Positions 25,588 through 34,940 of a DNA stretch of 64,000 bases are shown here, in pieces. Position 1 is the stretch's first letter. Each line of letters opens with the position of its first letter. Made by a program: the position numbers and the translations under genes. Origin of the DNA: Singulisphaera acidiphila DSM 18658 (lineage in GTDB: Bacteria; Planctomycetota; Planctomycetia; Isosphaerales; Isosphaeraceae); contig NC_019892.1 in assembly GCF_000242455.2 (NCBI RefSeq), positions 682,001 to 746,000 of the forward strand, given 5' to 3'. The notes beneath the pieces were generated by a model. That model saw only the letters and a program-made list of their open reading frames with translations, was not told where the DNA came from and did no database searches.

Positions 25588-26769
25588 TCAGGCGGTTGCC
25601 AGGGCGCTGGTCGCCTGGCGGAGGGCGTCGGCCTTGTCGGTGCGTTCCCAGGTGAACTCGGGTTCCGACCGTCCGAAGTGGCCGCCGCTGGCGGTCTTCT
25701 GATAGATCGGCCGACGCAGGTCGAGGTGCTTGATGATGCCCGACGGGGTCAGCGGGAAGGTCTTGCGAACCAGGTCGGCGATCTGGGCGTCGGCGATCTG
25801 CCCGGTGCCGAAGGTGTCGACATGGACGCTGACCGGCTCGGAGACGCCGATGGCATAGGCGAACTGGATTTCGCAGCGATCGGCCAGGCCGGCGGCCACC
25901 ACGTTCTTGGCGACGTAGCGGGCCATGTAGGCGGCCGAGCGGTCGACCTTTGTGGGATCCTTGCCGCTGAACGCGCCACCGCCGTGGCGACCTGCGCCTC
26001 CGTAGGTGTCGACGATGATCTTCCGCCCCGTCACGCCTGCGTCACCGCAAGGGCCGCCGACGACGAATCGGCCGGTCGGGTTGATGTAGTACTTGGTCTC
26101 GGCGTCGACCATGTCCTTGGGGAGCACGGGCAGGATCACCTGCTCCTTGATGACCTTGCGAATCTCTTCGATCGGCGTCTCATCGGTCTGCGTCGAGACG
26201 ACCACCGCGTCGATCCGGACCGGCTTGCCGTCGACGTACTCGACGGTGACCTGGCTCTTGCTGTCGGGGCGGAGCCACTTGATCGTGCCGTTCTTGCGGA
26301 GTTCGGTGATCCGGTTGATGATTCGATGCGACAGGGCGATCGGCATCGGCATCAGTTCGGGCGTTTCGTTGGCGGCGTAGCCGAACATCAGGCCCTGGTC
26401 GCCGGCCCCGATGTCCTTGCCCTTCTCGGCGTCGTCGTTGACCCCCTGGGCGATGTCGGGCGACTGCTTGCCCAAGGCCACCATCACCGCGCAGGTCTTG
26501 GCGTCGAAGCCCATCTCGCTGGAGGTGTAGCCCACTTCTTCGACGACCTGCCGGACCACGCTGGCGTAGTCGACGGACGCCGTGGTCGTGATCTCACCCG
26601 CCACAACCACCAGGCCGGTCGTCAGCAAAGTCTCACACGCCACCCGTGCGTACGGATCCTGCTTGAAGATCGCGTCGAGGATGCCGTCGGAGATCTGATC
26701 GGCCATCTTATCGGGATGGCCCATCGAGACCGACTCGCTCGTGAACAAATAACGGTCTTGTTGGGGCAC
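25588..26769 (-). CDS. metK: S-adenosylmethionine synthetase
   Basis: A 393-residue MetK, making S-adenosylmethionine from methionine and ATP. Landmarks run in order: [20 protein letters not shown] with the ATP-binding His, the [14 protein letters not shown] region, the signature [12 protein letters not shown], and the P-loop-like signature [19 protein letters not shown] with its metal/phosphate Asp and Lys. Full length. It has its own terminator (25510-25549). The 314-bp region upstream of its start shows no SAM riboswitch that I can recognise. Confidence 0.97.
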   Translation of the reverse strand: MPQQDRYLFTSESVSMGHPDKMADQISDGILDAIFKQDPYARVACETLLTTGLVVVAGEITTTASVDYASVVRQVVEEVGYTSSEMGFDAKTCAVMVALGKQSPDIAQGVNDDAEKGKDIGAGDQGLMFGYAANETPELMPMPIALSHRIINRITELRKNGTIKWLRPDSKSQVTVEYVDGKPVRIDAVVVSTQTDETPIEEIRKVIKEQVILPVLPKDMVDAETKYYINPTGRFVVGGPCGDAGVTGRKIIVDTYGGAGRHGGGAFSGKDPTKVDRSAAYMARYVAKNVVAAGLADRCEIQFAYAIGVSEPVSVHVDTFGTGQIADAQIADLVRKTFPLTPSGIIKHLDLRRPIYQKTASGGHFGRSEPEFTWERTDKADALRQATSALATA

Positions 26770-27007
26770 GGAAATGTCTCTCCTGCAACCTCAAAAGGTG
26801 GAATGGCGGCGGCGGGTCGGTTGGCGTCCTCCGCCTTGGAGATCCTGGCGATCCTTGCCAAGGGCGTTTGCGTGACAAGTCTATCAGGGCAATGGGGAAT
26901 ATGTAAAGGTGGCCCGGATGATCTGGTTCTGCGGAGAAGCCCGGGGGCGTCGCCATCGAAGAGGAAGAAGAAGGTCTATCGCGCCGCGCCGAGCTCTTGG
27001 AATCTGA

Positions 27008-27033
27008 GAAGGGGAGCCGGAGTGCTCCCCTTC
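27008..27033 (-). terminator. Hairpin after the second DUF1559 gene
   Basis: GAAGGGGAGC (27008-27017) and GCTCCCCTTC (27024-27033) form a perfect 10-bp stem with a 6-nt loop, 51 bp past the minus-strand stop. No T tract follows, so termination would be weak or factor-assisted. Confidence 0.55.
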
Positions 27034-27083
27034 CCCTTTGATCGACCCAGAGTGCGTTTGCATTGGTGCGTTGAAGCGTCGGC

Positions 27084-28130
27084 TCAGTACGAGTCGGAGC
27101 TGATGGTTTCGCCGCCGTCACGGGTGCCGAGCGCCCACCAGGTCACCTGCGAGATCGAGTCTTTGACGAACCGGACGCTGCCGTCGCCCAGCAAGGTGTT
27201 GACGCCGCCGGAGTGGTTGCTCGACGCCTTGTTGAAGTGAGCGTTGCCCGCCGTGCTGCAGCAGTCCAGCCGGCAGTGATTCCAGCCGTTCTGCTTGGAG
27301 TTGGGGGTTACGATGGTATTGAACATCGTGTATCCCTCGATCCCGTTCGCCCAGTAACGGCCGCGATCGGTGCCGATGGTCGCGTCCGTGCCTGACTGCC
27401 ATGCGGAGTTGCACGCGGTCAACGCCGCCTGGATCGCGGCTGGGTTCGTGCTGGCGCTGATCATTTGCTGGATCGTTCCGGTGTCGCCGCCCGCGTTGCC
27501 GACTCCGTTGCCCGGCTTGCGCATCCCGGTGCTGGTGTAGTCGCCTGCCAGGCCTTCGGAGAAGGCGATGGTGTTGCTGCTTCCATCCGTGACGCTCTCG
27601 ATCCCATAGCACATCCGGAAGGTGAACATCCCCGAGCTTCCGGTCCGATTATTCGCGGGCGTGGTCCCCATCGAGGCGTGATAGCTGTTGAGGTTGGTCT
27701 GGCCCGCGTTGCCGTCGGAGGGACAAAGAAACGTGGCGAGCTTGGAATTGGCCGCCGTGGAGTTGACCGGCCCGGCGGTTGCGCCTTGCGCGTTGCGACA
27801 ACCGTAGTTGAAATTGATCGCGTTGTAGATGGCCGTTTGTTCCATCGCGGGGAGCATCAGGGCGTGCGCCCCCCAATTGTTCCACGGCACTTGGGTGGTC
27901 GGGTCATCGGCCGCGAGCGACGCTCCCAACGGGAAGACGTTGTTGGTCGACAGATAATTGTGCATGGCCAACCCAAGCTGCTTCAGGTTGTTCGTGCACT
28001 GCGAACGACGGGCCGCCTCGCGGGCCGCCTGCACGGCCGGCAATAGCAAGGCGATCAGGACGGCGATGATCGCGATCACCACCAAGAGCTCGATCAGCGT
28101 GAATCCCCGCTTGATGCTTCGACTTGTCAT
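27084..28130 (-). CDS. DUF1559 prepilin-like protein
   Basis: A 348-residue DUF1559 protein. Leader cut between Gly 9 and Phe 10 ([11 protein letters not shown], Glu 14), N-terminal helix with [20 protein letters not shown], and the C-terminal family motif [19 protein letters not shown]. Several Cys in the C-terminal third ([12 protein letters not shown]) could form disulfides outside the cell. AGAGGA precedes ATG 28130. It follows a small lipoprotein gene on the same strand after 224 bp. It differs from the first DUF1559 protein in all but the N-helix and tail, so the two are old paralogues. Confidence 0.95.
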   Translation of the reverse strand: MTSRSIKRGFTLIELLVVIAIIAVLIALLLPAVQAAREAARRSQCTNNLKQLGLAMHNYLSTNNVFPLGASLAADDPTTQVPWNNWGAHALMLPAMEQTAIYNAINFNYGCRNAQGATAGPVNSTAANSKLATFLCPSDGNAGQTNLNSYHASMGTTPANNRTGSSGMFTFRMCYGIESVTDGSSNTIAFSEGLAGDYTSTGMRKPGNGVGNAGGDTGTIQQMISASTNPAAIQAALTACNSAWQSGTDATIGTDRGRYWANGIEGYTMFNTIVTPNSKQNGWNHCRLDCCSTAGNAHFNKASSNHSGGVNTLLGDGSVRFVKDSISQVTWWALGTRDGGETISSDSY

Positions 28131-28354
28131 GAGAGATCCTCTAACGAATCAGGAAAAAGGGAAAAATGAACATCTTCAGCGATCGATGATCGCCAAGCGG
28201 ACCCTTTCGGAGGACAGTCTGCCCTGAATTCGCAAAGGCCATGGCGGGGCCTTCGGACGTGGATTGTGTCCTGTCCTGGCACCGAAGCGATTGCTGAAGC
28301 GGGCGGTCGAGGACGGCCCGTGGGCGTGGGTGTGTGGGGCGGTGCGCGGCCTTC

Positions 28355-28549
28355 TTACTTCTTGCGGGCTTTCGATTTCGATTTCTCGAACTCGACCATC
28401 TGTTTGCGGATATCCTCGTCTTGCTTCGTGGGCCCCGGCGTGGCTTGCGGTTCGCTGCTGCTTTCGCCGCAACCGCTCAGGGACAGGGTGAGGCCGGCCA
28501 TCAACACATAGAGGCAAGCGCTGATCAGGATGAATCGAAGAGAACGCAC
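28355..28549 (-). CDS. Small lipoprotein
   Basis: A 64-residue protein: a membrane-spanning signal, lipobox LSGC with Cys 27, a short Pro/Thr linker and a charged Lys-rich tail (QMVEFEKSKSKARKK). The GTG start at 28549 is preceded by AAGGAGG eleven bases away; the frame extends to 28597 without such a site. Tiny lipoproteins of this form accompany DUF1559 genes in planctomycetes, and this one lies 224 bp upstream of one. Role unknown. Confidence 0.7.
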   Translation of the reverse strand: MRSLRFILISACLYVLMAGLTLSLSGCGESSSEPQATPGPTKQDEDIRKQMVEFEKSKSKARKK

Positions 28550-29216
28550 GTTAGGGAGATCCTCCTTGCGAAAAAAAAACGAAAAACAGCCCCGCACCAG
28601 TCATACCCTAATGACTTAGTGTATGGGTTGATGAGAATGCAGTTGTGTTTTTGTCGATCTGTTGAGAGATCGCAATTCAGGCAAAGCGAGTGGGTCGTCT
28701 CAGGGGAGAAGCACCAGCAGGCTTAAGGGGAGAACTACGCGGGGATTATCCGTTTTGTCGTCACTCGCTGGTCTCGCACTTCTCAAGCGAACTCCGGCAC
28801 AAGCGGAGTTGATGCTTGAGAAGACCGAGCGAGTCGGCATGCACGTTCCGAGTGCATGGATCGTGGGGATCATACACAGGTTGAACAACCTTCGCCATGC
28901 CCTCTTCGAGGAGACTCTCTCGAGGGAATGAGTGCGGGGATGGACTTTTTGTCACCTAACCCGTGAATACAGAATGACCTGAGTCGTTGCCGGCGCGAGT
29001 GAAAACTTACCTGATTTTTTTTGAAAATTACCTGAATTTAATCCTTCTCAGGTCTGCGACTGTCGATTCTGAGGCTGCGACGGATATTTAGAGGGGCGCT
29101 ATCTCTCTCCTGAAGTGGGGGCGGATTTCCCTCGCATTGCACAAGCCGTAAGAGACAGAACGAGAGGAATTGGGGAAACCGGCGGAAGCGTGTGCCACTC
29201 GCCGGTAAACCGCTTT
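28550..29216. other. Intergenic region, no gene seen
   Basis: A 667-bp stretch upstream of the small lipoprotein gene and downstream of the gene ending at 29217. Short open frames lack ribosome sites. Two direct repeats TTACCTGA at 29007-29014 and 29028-29035, 21 bp apart (two helical turns) in AT-rich sequence, are the only pattern noted. The lipoprotein promoter should lie in 28550-28700. Confidence 0.4.
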
Positions 29217-30056
29217 TTATGGACGTTCTGGACCCGGCTCTTCAAGACGTTGGCTATCGCGGGCGCGGTGATACCAGCACCAGAGGAGCCGGTGGGTCGA
29301 GTATTCCAGGAGGGCCTGCGAACTGGGGAAGGCGGACTCGGCCGGGTCTTTGCGCTCGACGATCAACCGGGTGGGAGGAGTGACGTCGGCGCGTTCGGCC
29401 CGGGCGCAGAGGTCGGCCAGGAATACCGGGAAGTTCTCCGACGCCTTGGGGCTCAGGCGATCTCCCAGGTAGGCGTAGTTCATCTGGTTCTCGACGATCC
29501 GGAAGGCGATCAGCGGGTCGCGGCGGATGATGATGGCCTCGCCGATCGGGTCGCGAAGCACTCGGCTTGCTCGCTTGCTCCGGTCGGGCGGCTTACCGAC
29601 TCGGAGCGTGATCGCCCGGAGCCCCACCGCCAGCGCGGCGGACCAGGCGGGCGGACTGGCCTTGCGGTAGACGTCCTCCGTGTCGATCCGCCCGGCGCTG
29701 ATCAGGTCGATCCGATCCCAGGGGACCCAGTGCGTCGCCTCGCCGTGGAGCCCTTGGACTCGCAAGCCCTCCGGCAGGCAGGCGGCGGTGTGGATCTTGC
29801 GCGGGGGGACGATGTCGGGGAACTGGTCGATCCGTCGCGCCTCGGCGGGCACGCCGTACTCGTACAGGCCGTCGAGCAAGGTCCGGGTCTCGGCCTCGGT
29901 CAGCGGCCTGGGCCAGATCCCGGGGGCCCGGGCGATCCACTGCAACGCGTCGGTGGGGTGAATGCCCGTCACCTTGCAGAAGAGGTCGCGGACCCCCTGG
30001 GGGTCGTCCACTTCCTCGAAGACCACCAGACGGTACATGGGGTTCGTGTTGGCCAT
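29217..30056 (-). CDS. Protein with ClpS/ribosomal L7/L12-like N-terminal domain
   Basis: A 279-residue soluble protein of unrecognised family. Residues ~7-75 (YRLVVFEEVDDPQGVRDLF, then TGIHPTDALQWIARAPG, EAETRTLLDGLYEYGVPAEAR) have the beta-alpha-alpha-beta spacing of ClpS and the L7/L12 C-terminal domain, in which a strand is followed by a VR..TG...EA helix and a final AEA strand. The rest contains RIDLISAGRIDTEDV, like a PH/GRAM-type strand pair, and is otherwise unknown. The fold reading is inference. ATG 30056 follows GAGG. It is divergent from the TPR-peptidase gene with 95 bp between them. Confidence 0.7.
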   Translation of the reverse strand: MANTNPMYRLVVFEEVDDPQGVRDLFCKVTGIHPTDALQWIARAPGIWPRPLTEAETRTLLDGLYEYGVPAEARRIDQFPDIVPPRKIHTAACLPEGLRVQGLHGEATHWVPWDRIDLISAGRIDTEDVYRKASPPAWSAALAVGLRAITLRVGKPPDRSKRASRVLRDPIGEAIIIRRDPLIAFRIVENQMNYAYLGDRLSPKASENFPVFLADLCARAERADVTPPTRLIVERKDPAESAFPSSQALLEYSTHRLLWCWYHRARDSQRLEEPGPERP

Positions 30057-30151
30057 GGTTCGACCTCGCCTTGATCCGTGTCGCCGCATGCGGTTCGGTG
30101 GTTCATTTCCTCCGTCCCCTATGTTAGCGTGGAAAGGAACAGGAGGTGGGT

Positions 30152-32968
30152 ATGCTCTGCGAGATTCTACTGACTTTGCTCGTGACGTTGGTGGCCCCAT
30201 CCGACGGGCTCGATGACGCTCGTCGGCTTTTGCAGAACGGTCGCTACGCCGAGGCTCAGGAGGCGTACGAGGCGATCCTCAAGGAGGCCGACCTTCCCGC
30301 CCCCGCTCGCGCCAAGGCCGTGCTCGGCCAGGCCGATTGTCTGGCCAGCCAGGGAGAAGTCGAGAAGGCGGTCGCCACTCTGACCGACCTTGCCGCGCAG
30401 CAGCCCCAAAACGCGGACCTCGCTGCCCGGGTGGCCGACCTGCAATTCGCGCGGGGCGACTGGGAAGCGGCCGGAACGGCCGCCCAACAGGCCCTCAAGG
30501 TCGATTCCGACCACATCGCCGCGCATTGGGTCGAGGCCCGCCTCCTGGAGGCGCGGGGAGAACTTGATAAAGCGGTCGGCGCCTGGAAATGGTTCATCGA
30601 CCGGTACAATGAGCGCCAGGCCGACATCGCCAAGGACGCCGAGGCGCTCCTGATCGTCGGCCAAGCCTCCGAGCGATACTATCGGGCGATGGCGCGAGGG
30701 GACGAGCTGAGCGATTCGCTCAACGACGTCATCAACGAGATCTACGAAGGTGCGCTCAAGGCCGACCCCCTCTGCTGGCAGGCCCCCTGGCTCGAGGGGC
30801 GTTTGTTCCTCTCCGGCTACAACGAGGCTGCGGCGGCCAAGGAACTCGCCCGGGCCTTGCAGATCAACCCGCAGGCCGCCGAAATCCTGGTCACGCTCGG
30901 CAACGCCGACCTCCAAGGGTACAAGCTGGCCGCCGGCCGAGCGAAGGTCGAGCGTGCCCTGGCGATCAACCCGCGATATGCCCCTGCGCACATCTTGCTG
31001 GCCGACCTGAACATCTCCGACGAGCGCTTCACCGACGCTCTTGCCGCCGCTGAGAAGGCGGTCGCCGAGAACCGGCACGACCAGGACGCCCTGGCCCGGC
31101 TCGCCGCCGCTTGCCGCTTGCTGGTCGACCCGGTCGGCGCTGCGGTCGCCGAGGCCATCGCCCTGGCCGACAACCCGAGACCGGCCACCTTCTACGCCGC
31201 ACTCGGCGAGCGCCTGGCCGACCGGCGCAAGTACCACTCGGCCGAACGCGCTTTCCTGCTCGCGGCAGCCGCCGACCCCCGCCGCGCTGAGGCCCCGATC
31301 GGCCTCGGCATGCTCTACATGCAGATCGGCCGCGAGAACGAGGCTCGCGAACTCTTTCAGGCCGCCTTCGCCGCCGACCCGTTCAACGTCCGCGCCAACA
31401 ATCAAATGCTCGTGCTCAAGCACATGGCTTCGTACAAGCCGATTCTCACCGAGCATTACAGTGTCCTGGTCGACCCCAAGCAGGACGAGCTGCTGGGCAA
31501 GTACATGGGCCGCTACCTTGAGTCGATCCACGGCGAGCTGACCACCCGATTCGGTTATTCCCCCCCCGAGCTGACTCAGGTCGAGATCTTGAAGGACCAC
31601 AAGTGGTTCAGCGGCCGGACGATCGGCCTGCCGTTCATCCCGACCGTCGGCGCCTGCACGGGCAAGGTGGTCGCCCTGGCCAGCCCCCGCGCCACCGGCA
31701 AGCCGTTCAACTGGGCCCGGGTGCTCAAGCACGAACTCGTTCACGTCATCACCTTGCAGCAGACCGACTTCAACATCCCGCACTGGTACACCGAGGCCCT
31801 GGCCGTTGAGAGCGAAGGGTTCCCTCGCCCCCAGGAGTGGAACAAGCTCCTTTTGGAACGCGTGCCGAGCCGTTCGAAGCTCCTCAACCTCGACACGATC
31901 AACCTCGGCTTCATCCGTCCCAAGGAACCCGACGACCGCCAGATGGCGTATTGCCAGGCTCAGCTCTACGCGCAATACATGCTCAAGCGGTTCGGCTCCG
32001 ACGCCTTGATCAAGATGCTCGACGCCTACCGTCGCGGTCTGACGACCGATCGGGCGATTGTCGCCTGCTTCCAGGTGGAAAAGGCCGACTTCGAGGCTGA
32101 GTACCTTACCTCGCTCGACGAGGTGGTCAAGACGATCCGGACCCGGGTCAACGACGAGAAGCCGGTCAAGTTCTCCCAGCTCGAGCGGATGATCAAGGAG
32201 AAGCCGGACGACGCCGACCTGAACGCCCGGATGGCCTACGAGCACTTCGCCCGCCGCGACCTCAAGGAGGCCCGCCCCTTCGCCGAGAAGGCGCTCAAGG
32301 CCGTGCCGCATCAGCCCTTGGCCAGCTACGTCAAGGCACGCTTGCTCGTCACGATCGGCGACGAAGAGGGCGCACTTGCGGTTCTCGAGCCGGCCCTCAA
32401 CCCGGACAAGCCCAACGAGCGGGTGATCGACCTCCTGGCCGAGCTCCAGATGAAGGCAGGGAAGCTCGACGAAGCCGAGCGGCTCTACGAGATCGCCCGC
32501 CGCGACGATCCGGTCCACACCAAGTGGATCGCCGGCCTGGCCCGGGTCCATCTGCGGCAGAAGAACGACGCCAAGTTCCTGGCCGACCTGGCGATGATCG
32601 CCGACAACGACGCCGACGACCTCGACGTCCGTAAGGCCCTGGCCGAGCGCCACCTGACCGCGAAGCAACCGGAGCAGGCCGAGAAATGGGCCATGGAGTG
32701 CCTCTACGTCAACGTCTACGACCCCGCCTGCCACATCTTCCTCGCCGATGCCCTGGCGGCCCAGAAGAAGTTCGCCCCGGCCATTGAGGAGTTCCAGACC
32801 GCGATCGACCTGAAAGCGAAGCGTCCCAACGACCTCAAAGTCCGGCTCGCCAAGGCTCAACTCGGCCTCGGCAACCGCGACGCGGCCAAGGCGACTCTTG
32901 ATGCCCTGCTCAAGGATGACCCCGATCATCCCGAGGCCAAGGAGCTGCGGAAGGAAATCGGCGACTGA
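30152..32968 (+). CDS. TPR-repeat protein with embedded gluzincin (peptidase MA-like) domain
   Basis: A 938-residue protein. A short hydrophobic N-terminus (CEILLTLLVTLVAPSDG) suggests export. Residues ~20-430 and ~670-930 are tetratricopeptide repeats. Between them is a metallopeptidase domain with HELVH (527-531) as zinc ligands and WYTEALAVE with third ligand Glu 548, typical of peptidase-MA-type gluzincins. TPR arms on both sides suggest it acts on or within a protein complex, perhaps at the envelope. ATG 30152 follows AGGAGG by five bases, better than the GTG at 30146. Full length, no break. A 965-residue antisense frame is a composition shadow. Confidence 0.88.
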   Translation: MLCEILLTLLVTLVAPSDGLDDARRLLQNGRYAEAQEAYEAILKEADLPAPARAKAVLGQADCLASQGEVEKAVATLTDLAAQQPQNADLAARVADLQFARGDWEAAGTAAQQALKVDSDHIAAHWVEARLLEARGELDKAVGAWKWFIDRYNERQADIAKDAEALLIVGQASERYYRAMARGDELSDSLNDVINEIYEGALKADPLCWQAPWLEGRLFLSGYNEAAAAKELARALQINPQAAEILVTLGNADLQGYKLAAGRAKVERALAINPRYAPAHILLADLNISDERFTDALAAAEKAVAENRHDQDALARLAAACRLLVDPVGAAVAEAIALADNPRPATFYAALGERLADRRKYHSAERAFLLAAAADPRRAEAPIGLGMLYMQIGRENEARELFQAAFAADPFNVRANNQMLVLKHMASYKPILTEHYSVLVDPKQDELLGKYMGRYLESIHGELTTRFGYSPPELTQVEILKDHKWFSGRTIGLPFIPTVGACTGKVVALASPRATGKPFNWARVLKHELVHVITLQQTDFNIPHWYTEALAVESEGFPRPQEWNKLLLERVPSRSKLLNLDTINLGFIRPKEPDDRQMAYCQAQLYAQYMLKRFGSDALIKMLDAYRRGLTTDRAIVACFQVEKADFEAEYLTSLDEVVKTIRTRVNDEKPVKFSQLERMIKEKPDDADLNARMAYEHFARRDLKEARPFAEKALKAVPHQPLASYVKARLLVTIGDEEGALAVLEPALNPDKPNERVIDLLAELQMKAGKLDEAERLYEIARRDDPVHTKWIAGLARVHLRQKNDAKFLADLAMIADNDADDLDVRKALAERHLTAKQPEQAEKWAMECLYVNVYDPACHIFLADALAAQKKFAPAIEEFQTAIDLKAKRPNDLKVRLAKAQLGLGNRDAAKATLDALLKDDPDHPEAKELRKEIGD

Positions 32969-33027
32969 GGGCCGAATCGATACCGAGAGAGAAAAGCCGT
33001 GTTCTCGATCGCTATTTCGACGGGCGG

Positions 33028-33106
33028 GGAACGCTGACGGAATCATTTCCCGAAATCGGACCACCCATCCCCCCAGGAAATGAGGAAGTTGTTGCGTCAG
33101 CGTTCC
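33028..33106. repeat. 79-bp MITE-like element, copy 2 (inverted)
   Basis: The reverse complement aligns with 11187-11265 without gaps, differing at a handful of positions, and has the same GGAACGCTGACG ends. It lies 59 bp after the TPR gene stop. Its orientation is opposite to copy 1. Confidence 0.8.
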
Positions 33107-33194
33107 CCGGGGCTACGATGAACCCGCCGGTAACCGCCTCGACGGAAAAACGAGCGCGAAATTTCGCATATCCGTGGAGTCACGCATGCATTGG

Positions 33195-33241
33195 GCAGCC
33201 CCGGAGGGGCGACCGTTTCTAGCCAGGGGTGAAACCCCTGG
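33195..33241. repeat. Intact double-hairpin repeat unit (empty IS4 target)
   Basis: GCAGCCCCGGAGGGGCGACC, TTTCTAGCCAG and GGGTGAAACCC (33227-33237) followed by CTGGA. It shows what the repeat looks like without an insertion and matches the sequence restored by removing either IS4 copy. Confidence 0.85.
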
Positions 33242-33265
33242 AATCGGTTCAGCATATCAGGATCA

Positions 33266-33333
33266 TGCAGCCCTGAAAGGGCGACCGTCGAAAGAGGCCA
33301 CACGCATTTCACGGTCGCCCTTTCAGGGCTGCA
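33266..33333. repeat. Perfect 23-bp inverted repeat of the same family
   Basis: TGCAGCCCTGAAAGGGCGAC (33266-33285) plus CGT, and the exact complement at 33311-33333, around a 22-nt centre. It is two half-units head to head. The interval 33107-33378 contains only such repeats. Confidence 0.85.
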
Positions 33334-33378
33334 ATAACATTTTGATACAAGTTCGCCATGTCTCCAGGGGTTTCACCC

Positions 33379-34940
33379 TTGTCCTTACCAAGAACGTTTG
33401 CGCAGTAATGCTACTCCAAGCGAAGGTCCAGCTCAGCCCCCTGAACCATCGCTTGGAGCTTCATCCATCCCCTCCAGATCGTTTGCCATCCCGGCTCACC
33501 GTCCCCCTTCCGTCCCAGGAATCCCCCGAGTTTCGCCAACTCCCGAAAAAACTGATACGTTCCCCATGGCAACGCCTCAGTCGTTCGCCGAAACGCGCGG
33601 AGCACGGCCACATATTTTGGCGGGGCGGCTTCGATCGCCGGCCGTTCCGGTTCCGATCGGGCGATCCCTTTCAACTGCAAGAGCCGTACCGCCACCACTG
33701 ACAGCAGACCCGTCAGCGCCTCCAGCCGATGGCTCGCCTTGAGTTGATGATCGGCTGCACTGCAACCCGATTTCAACGCTTTGTGCCATTCTTCGATCAG
33801 CCATCTCTTTTCATAATAGGAAATGATCCGCAACGCATCCTCAAGGCAGGCCACTTCCAGAGAAGTGTACAGCACCCATTCGATCGGTTCTTTGACCGAG
33901 GCGGGCGGATCGACCTCACGCACACACACCACGTATTGCGCGATCGGTTGCGGATCGAGACCCTTCAGCGAGTCCGCGGGCTGCCGCGGTACGAGCATCG
34001 TCGCCCGCACGAACGTGACGGTGAGCTTGGCGGTTCGCGCCGGCAATCCGGGACGAGACCGCAGCTTGAGCGTGAAGCAACCCGCTTGCGGTACCGATTC
34101 GAGTTCCTCCTGCAACGGGCGTTCGAGACCATCGGCACCCTGGACGCGTCGGTGCAGGCTCTTGACCCGTCCGACCCAATCGACGCCCTGACGCTGGGCG
34201 CGGCAATAGACCTCGAAATCGTCGGATCCACGGTCCATGACGTGAACCCAGCGTGTGTTTTGGGGCGGGGAACCGATCAGTTCGATGAGTTTTCCCCAGA
34301 CCTCCGACTCGCGATCGCGTTTGCGGCGTTGCGTCCGACTCTCCCCCTTGGGAACCGGTTTGCGATGAAAGAGAATTTGGCCTGCGAGGCCGTAGACGAC
34401 CTCGTCCTTGTGGGAGACCATCAATCCGGAGTGGATCATGAAGCCCTGACCCGTGCCCGTACCAACGGGTCCCACGCCTTGAATCTGTCGGGTGCATCCG
34501 AAATCAATCTCGGTGGTGTCGTCAAGGATCAGGGCCATCTCGGGGCTGGTTTCCCGGATCGAACGCCAATGCGGCTCGGCAATCGCCCGGAAGTTGACGG
34601 CCGAGGAGTCGAGCAGGCGATAAGCGGCCCTGAGGTCGTCCCAATTGCCCGTCGCTTTCGGAAGACTGGCCGAGGAATCCACGGCGATTTGCGTGGCGAG
34701 TCGGATCAGCCGCGTTTCTCGGCGTTTGTCGCCCAGATCGGCACCGGCGAAATTGGCTTGGGCCCAAGCCTCAGGGTCGGTCAGTGTGGGACTCATGATG
34801 AGCATCCGAGCAAGCCAGGGTACCTTGCCCCGGGCCGTCAGACCGACGGGTGGGTCAAGAGAAGCATTGACTATGCCAGATTGCCCGAAAAAAGCAGGGG
34901 GAAACTCTGGATTCTGTACGAATGTTCTTGGTAAGGATAA
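33379..34940 (-). mobile_element. IS4-family insertion sequence, copy 2 (1562 bp, inverted)
   Basis: Same length and termini as the copy at 9523-11084, in the opposite orientation. Flanked by exact 11-bp duplications GGGTTTCACCC (33368-33378 and 34941-34951), the reverse complement of the duplication at copy 1. Relative to the transposase, both copies therefore sit in the same site, the same way round, within the same repeat unit. Only a few base differences separate the copies. Confidence 0.95.
33411..34805 (-). CDS. IS4-family DDE transposase
   Basis: 464 residues, identical to the transposase of copy 1 except for Tyr in place of His in VVYGLAG. Both catalytic Asp segments and the Y-2-R-3-E-6-K signature are intact, so it too should be active. 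The start at 34805 (MLIMSPT) is inside the element; the frame running to 34949 crosses the IS end and is not used. Confidence 0.95.
   Translation of the reverse strand: MLIMSPTLTDPEAWAQANFAGADLGDKRRETRLIRLATQIAVDSSASLPKATGNWDDLRAAYRLLDSSAVNFRAIAEPHWRSIRETSPEMALILDDTTEIDFGCTRQIQGVGPVGTGTGQGFMIHSGLMVSHKDEVVYGLAGQILFHRKPVPKGESRTQRRKRDRESEVWGKLIELIGSPPQNTRWVHVMDRGSDDFEVYCRAQRQGVDWVGRVKSLHRRVQGADGLERPLQEELESVPQAGCFTLKLRSRPGLPARTAKLTVTFVRATMLVPRQPADSLKGLDPQPIAQYVVCVREVDPPASVKEPIEWVLYTSLEVACLEDALRIISYYEKRWLIEEWHKALKSGCSAADHQLKASHRLEALTGLLSVVAVRLLQLKGIARSEPERPAIEAAPPKYVAVLRAFRRTTEALPWGTYQFFRELAKLGGFLGRKGDGEPGWQTIWRGWMKLQAMVQGAELDLRLE

Noticed and set aside
26770..27083. SAM riboswitch upstream of metK
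   Set aside because: No stem arrangement or conserved core of a known SAM riboswitch class could be recognised by eye; a covariance-model search would decide.
30167..33064. 965-residue antisense open frame over the TPR-peptidase gene
   Set aside because: It is the composition shadow of a GC-rich gene: codon position bias, domain content and ribosome site all support the plus-strand gene.
11085..33378. Composite transposon carrying the 22-kb segment as cargo
   Set aside because: The enclosed genes include housekeeping functions (metK, galK), and each IS has its own 11-bp duplication, showing two independent insertions rather than one compound jump.
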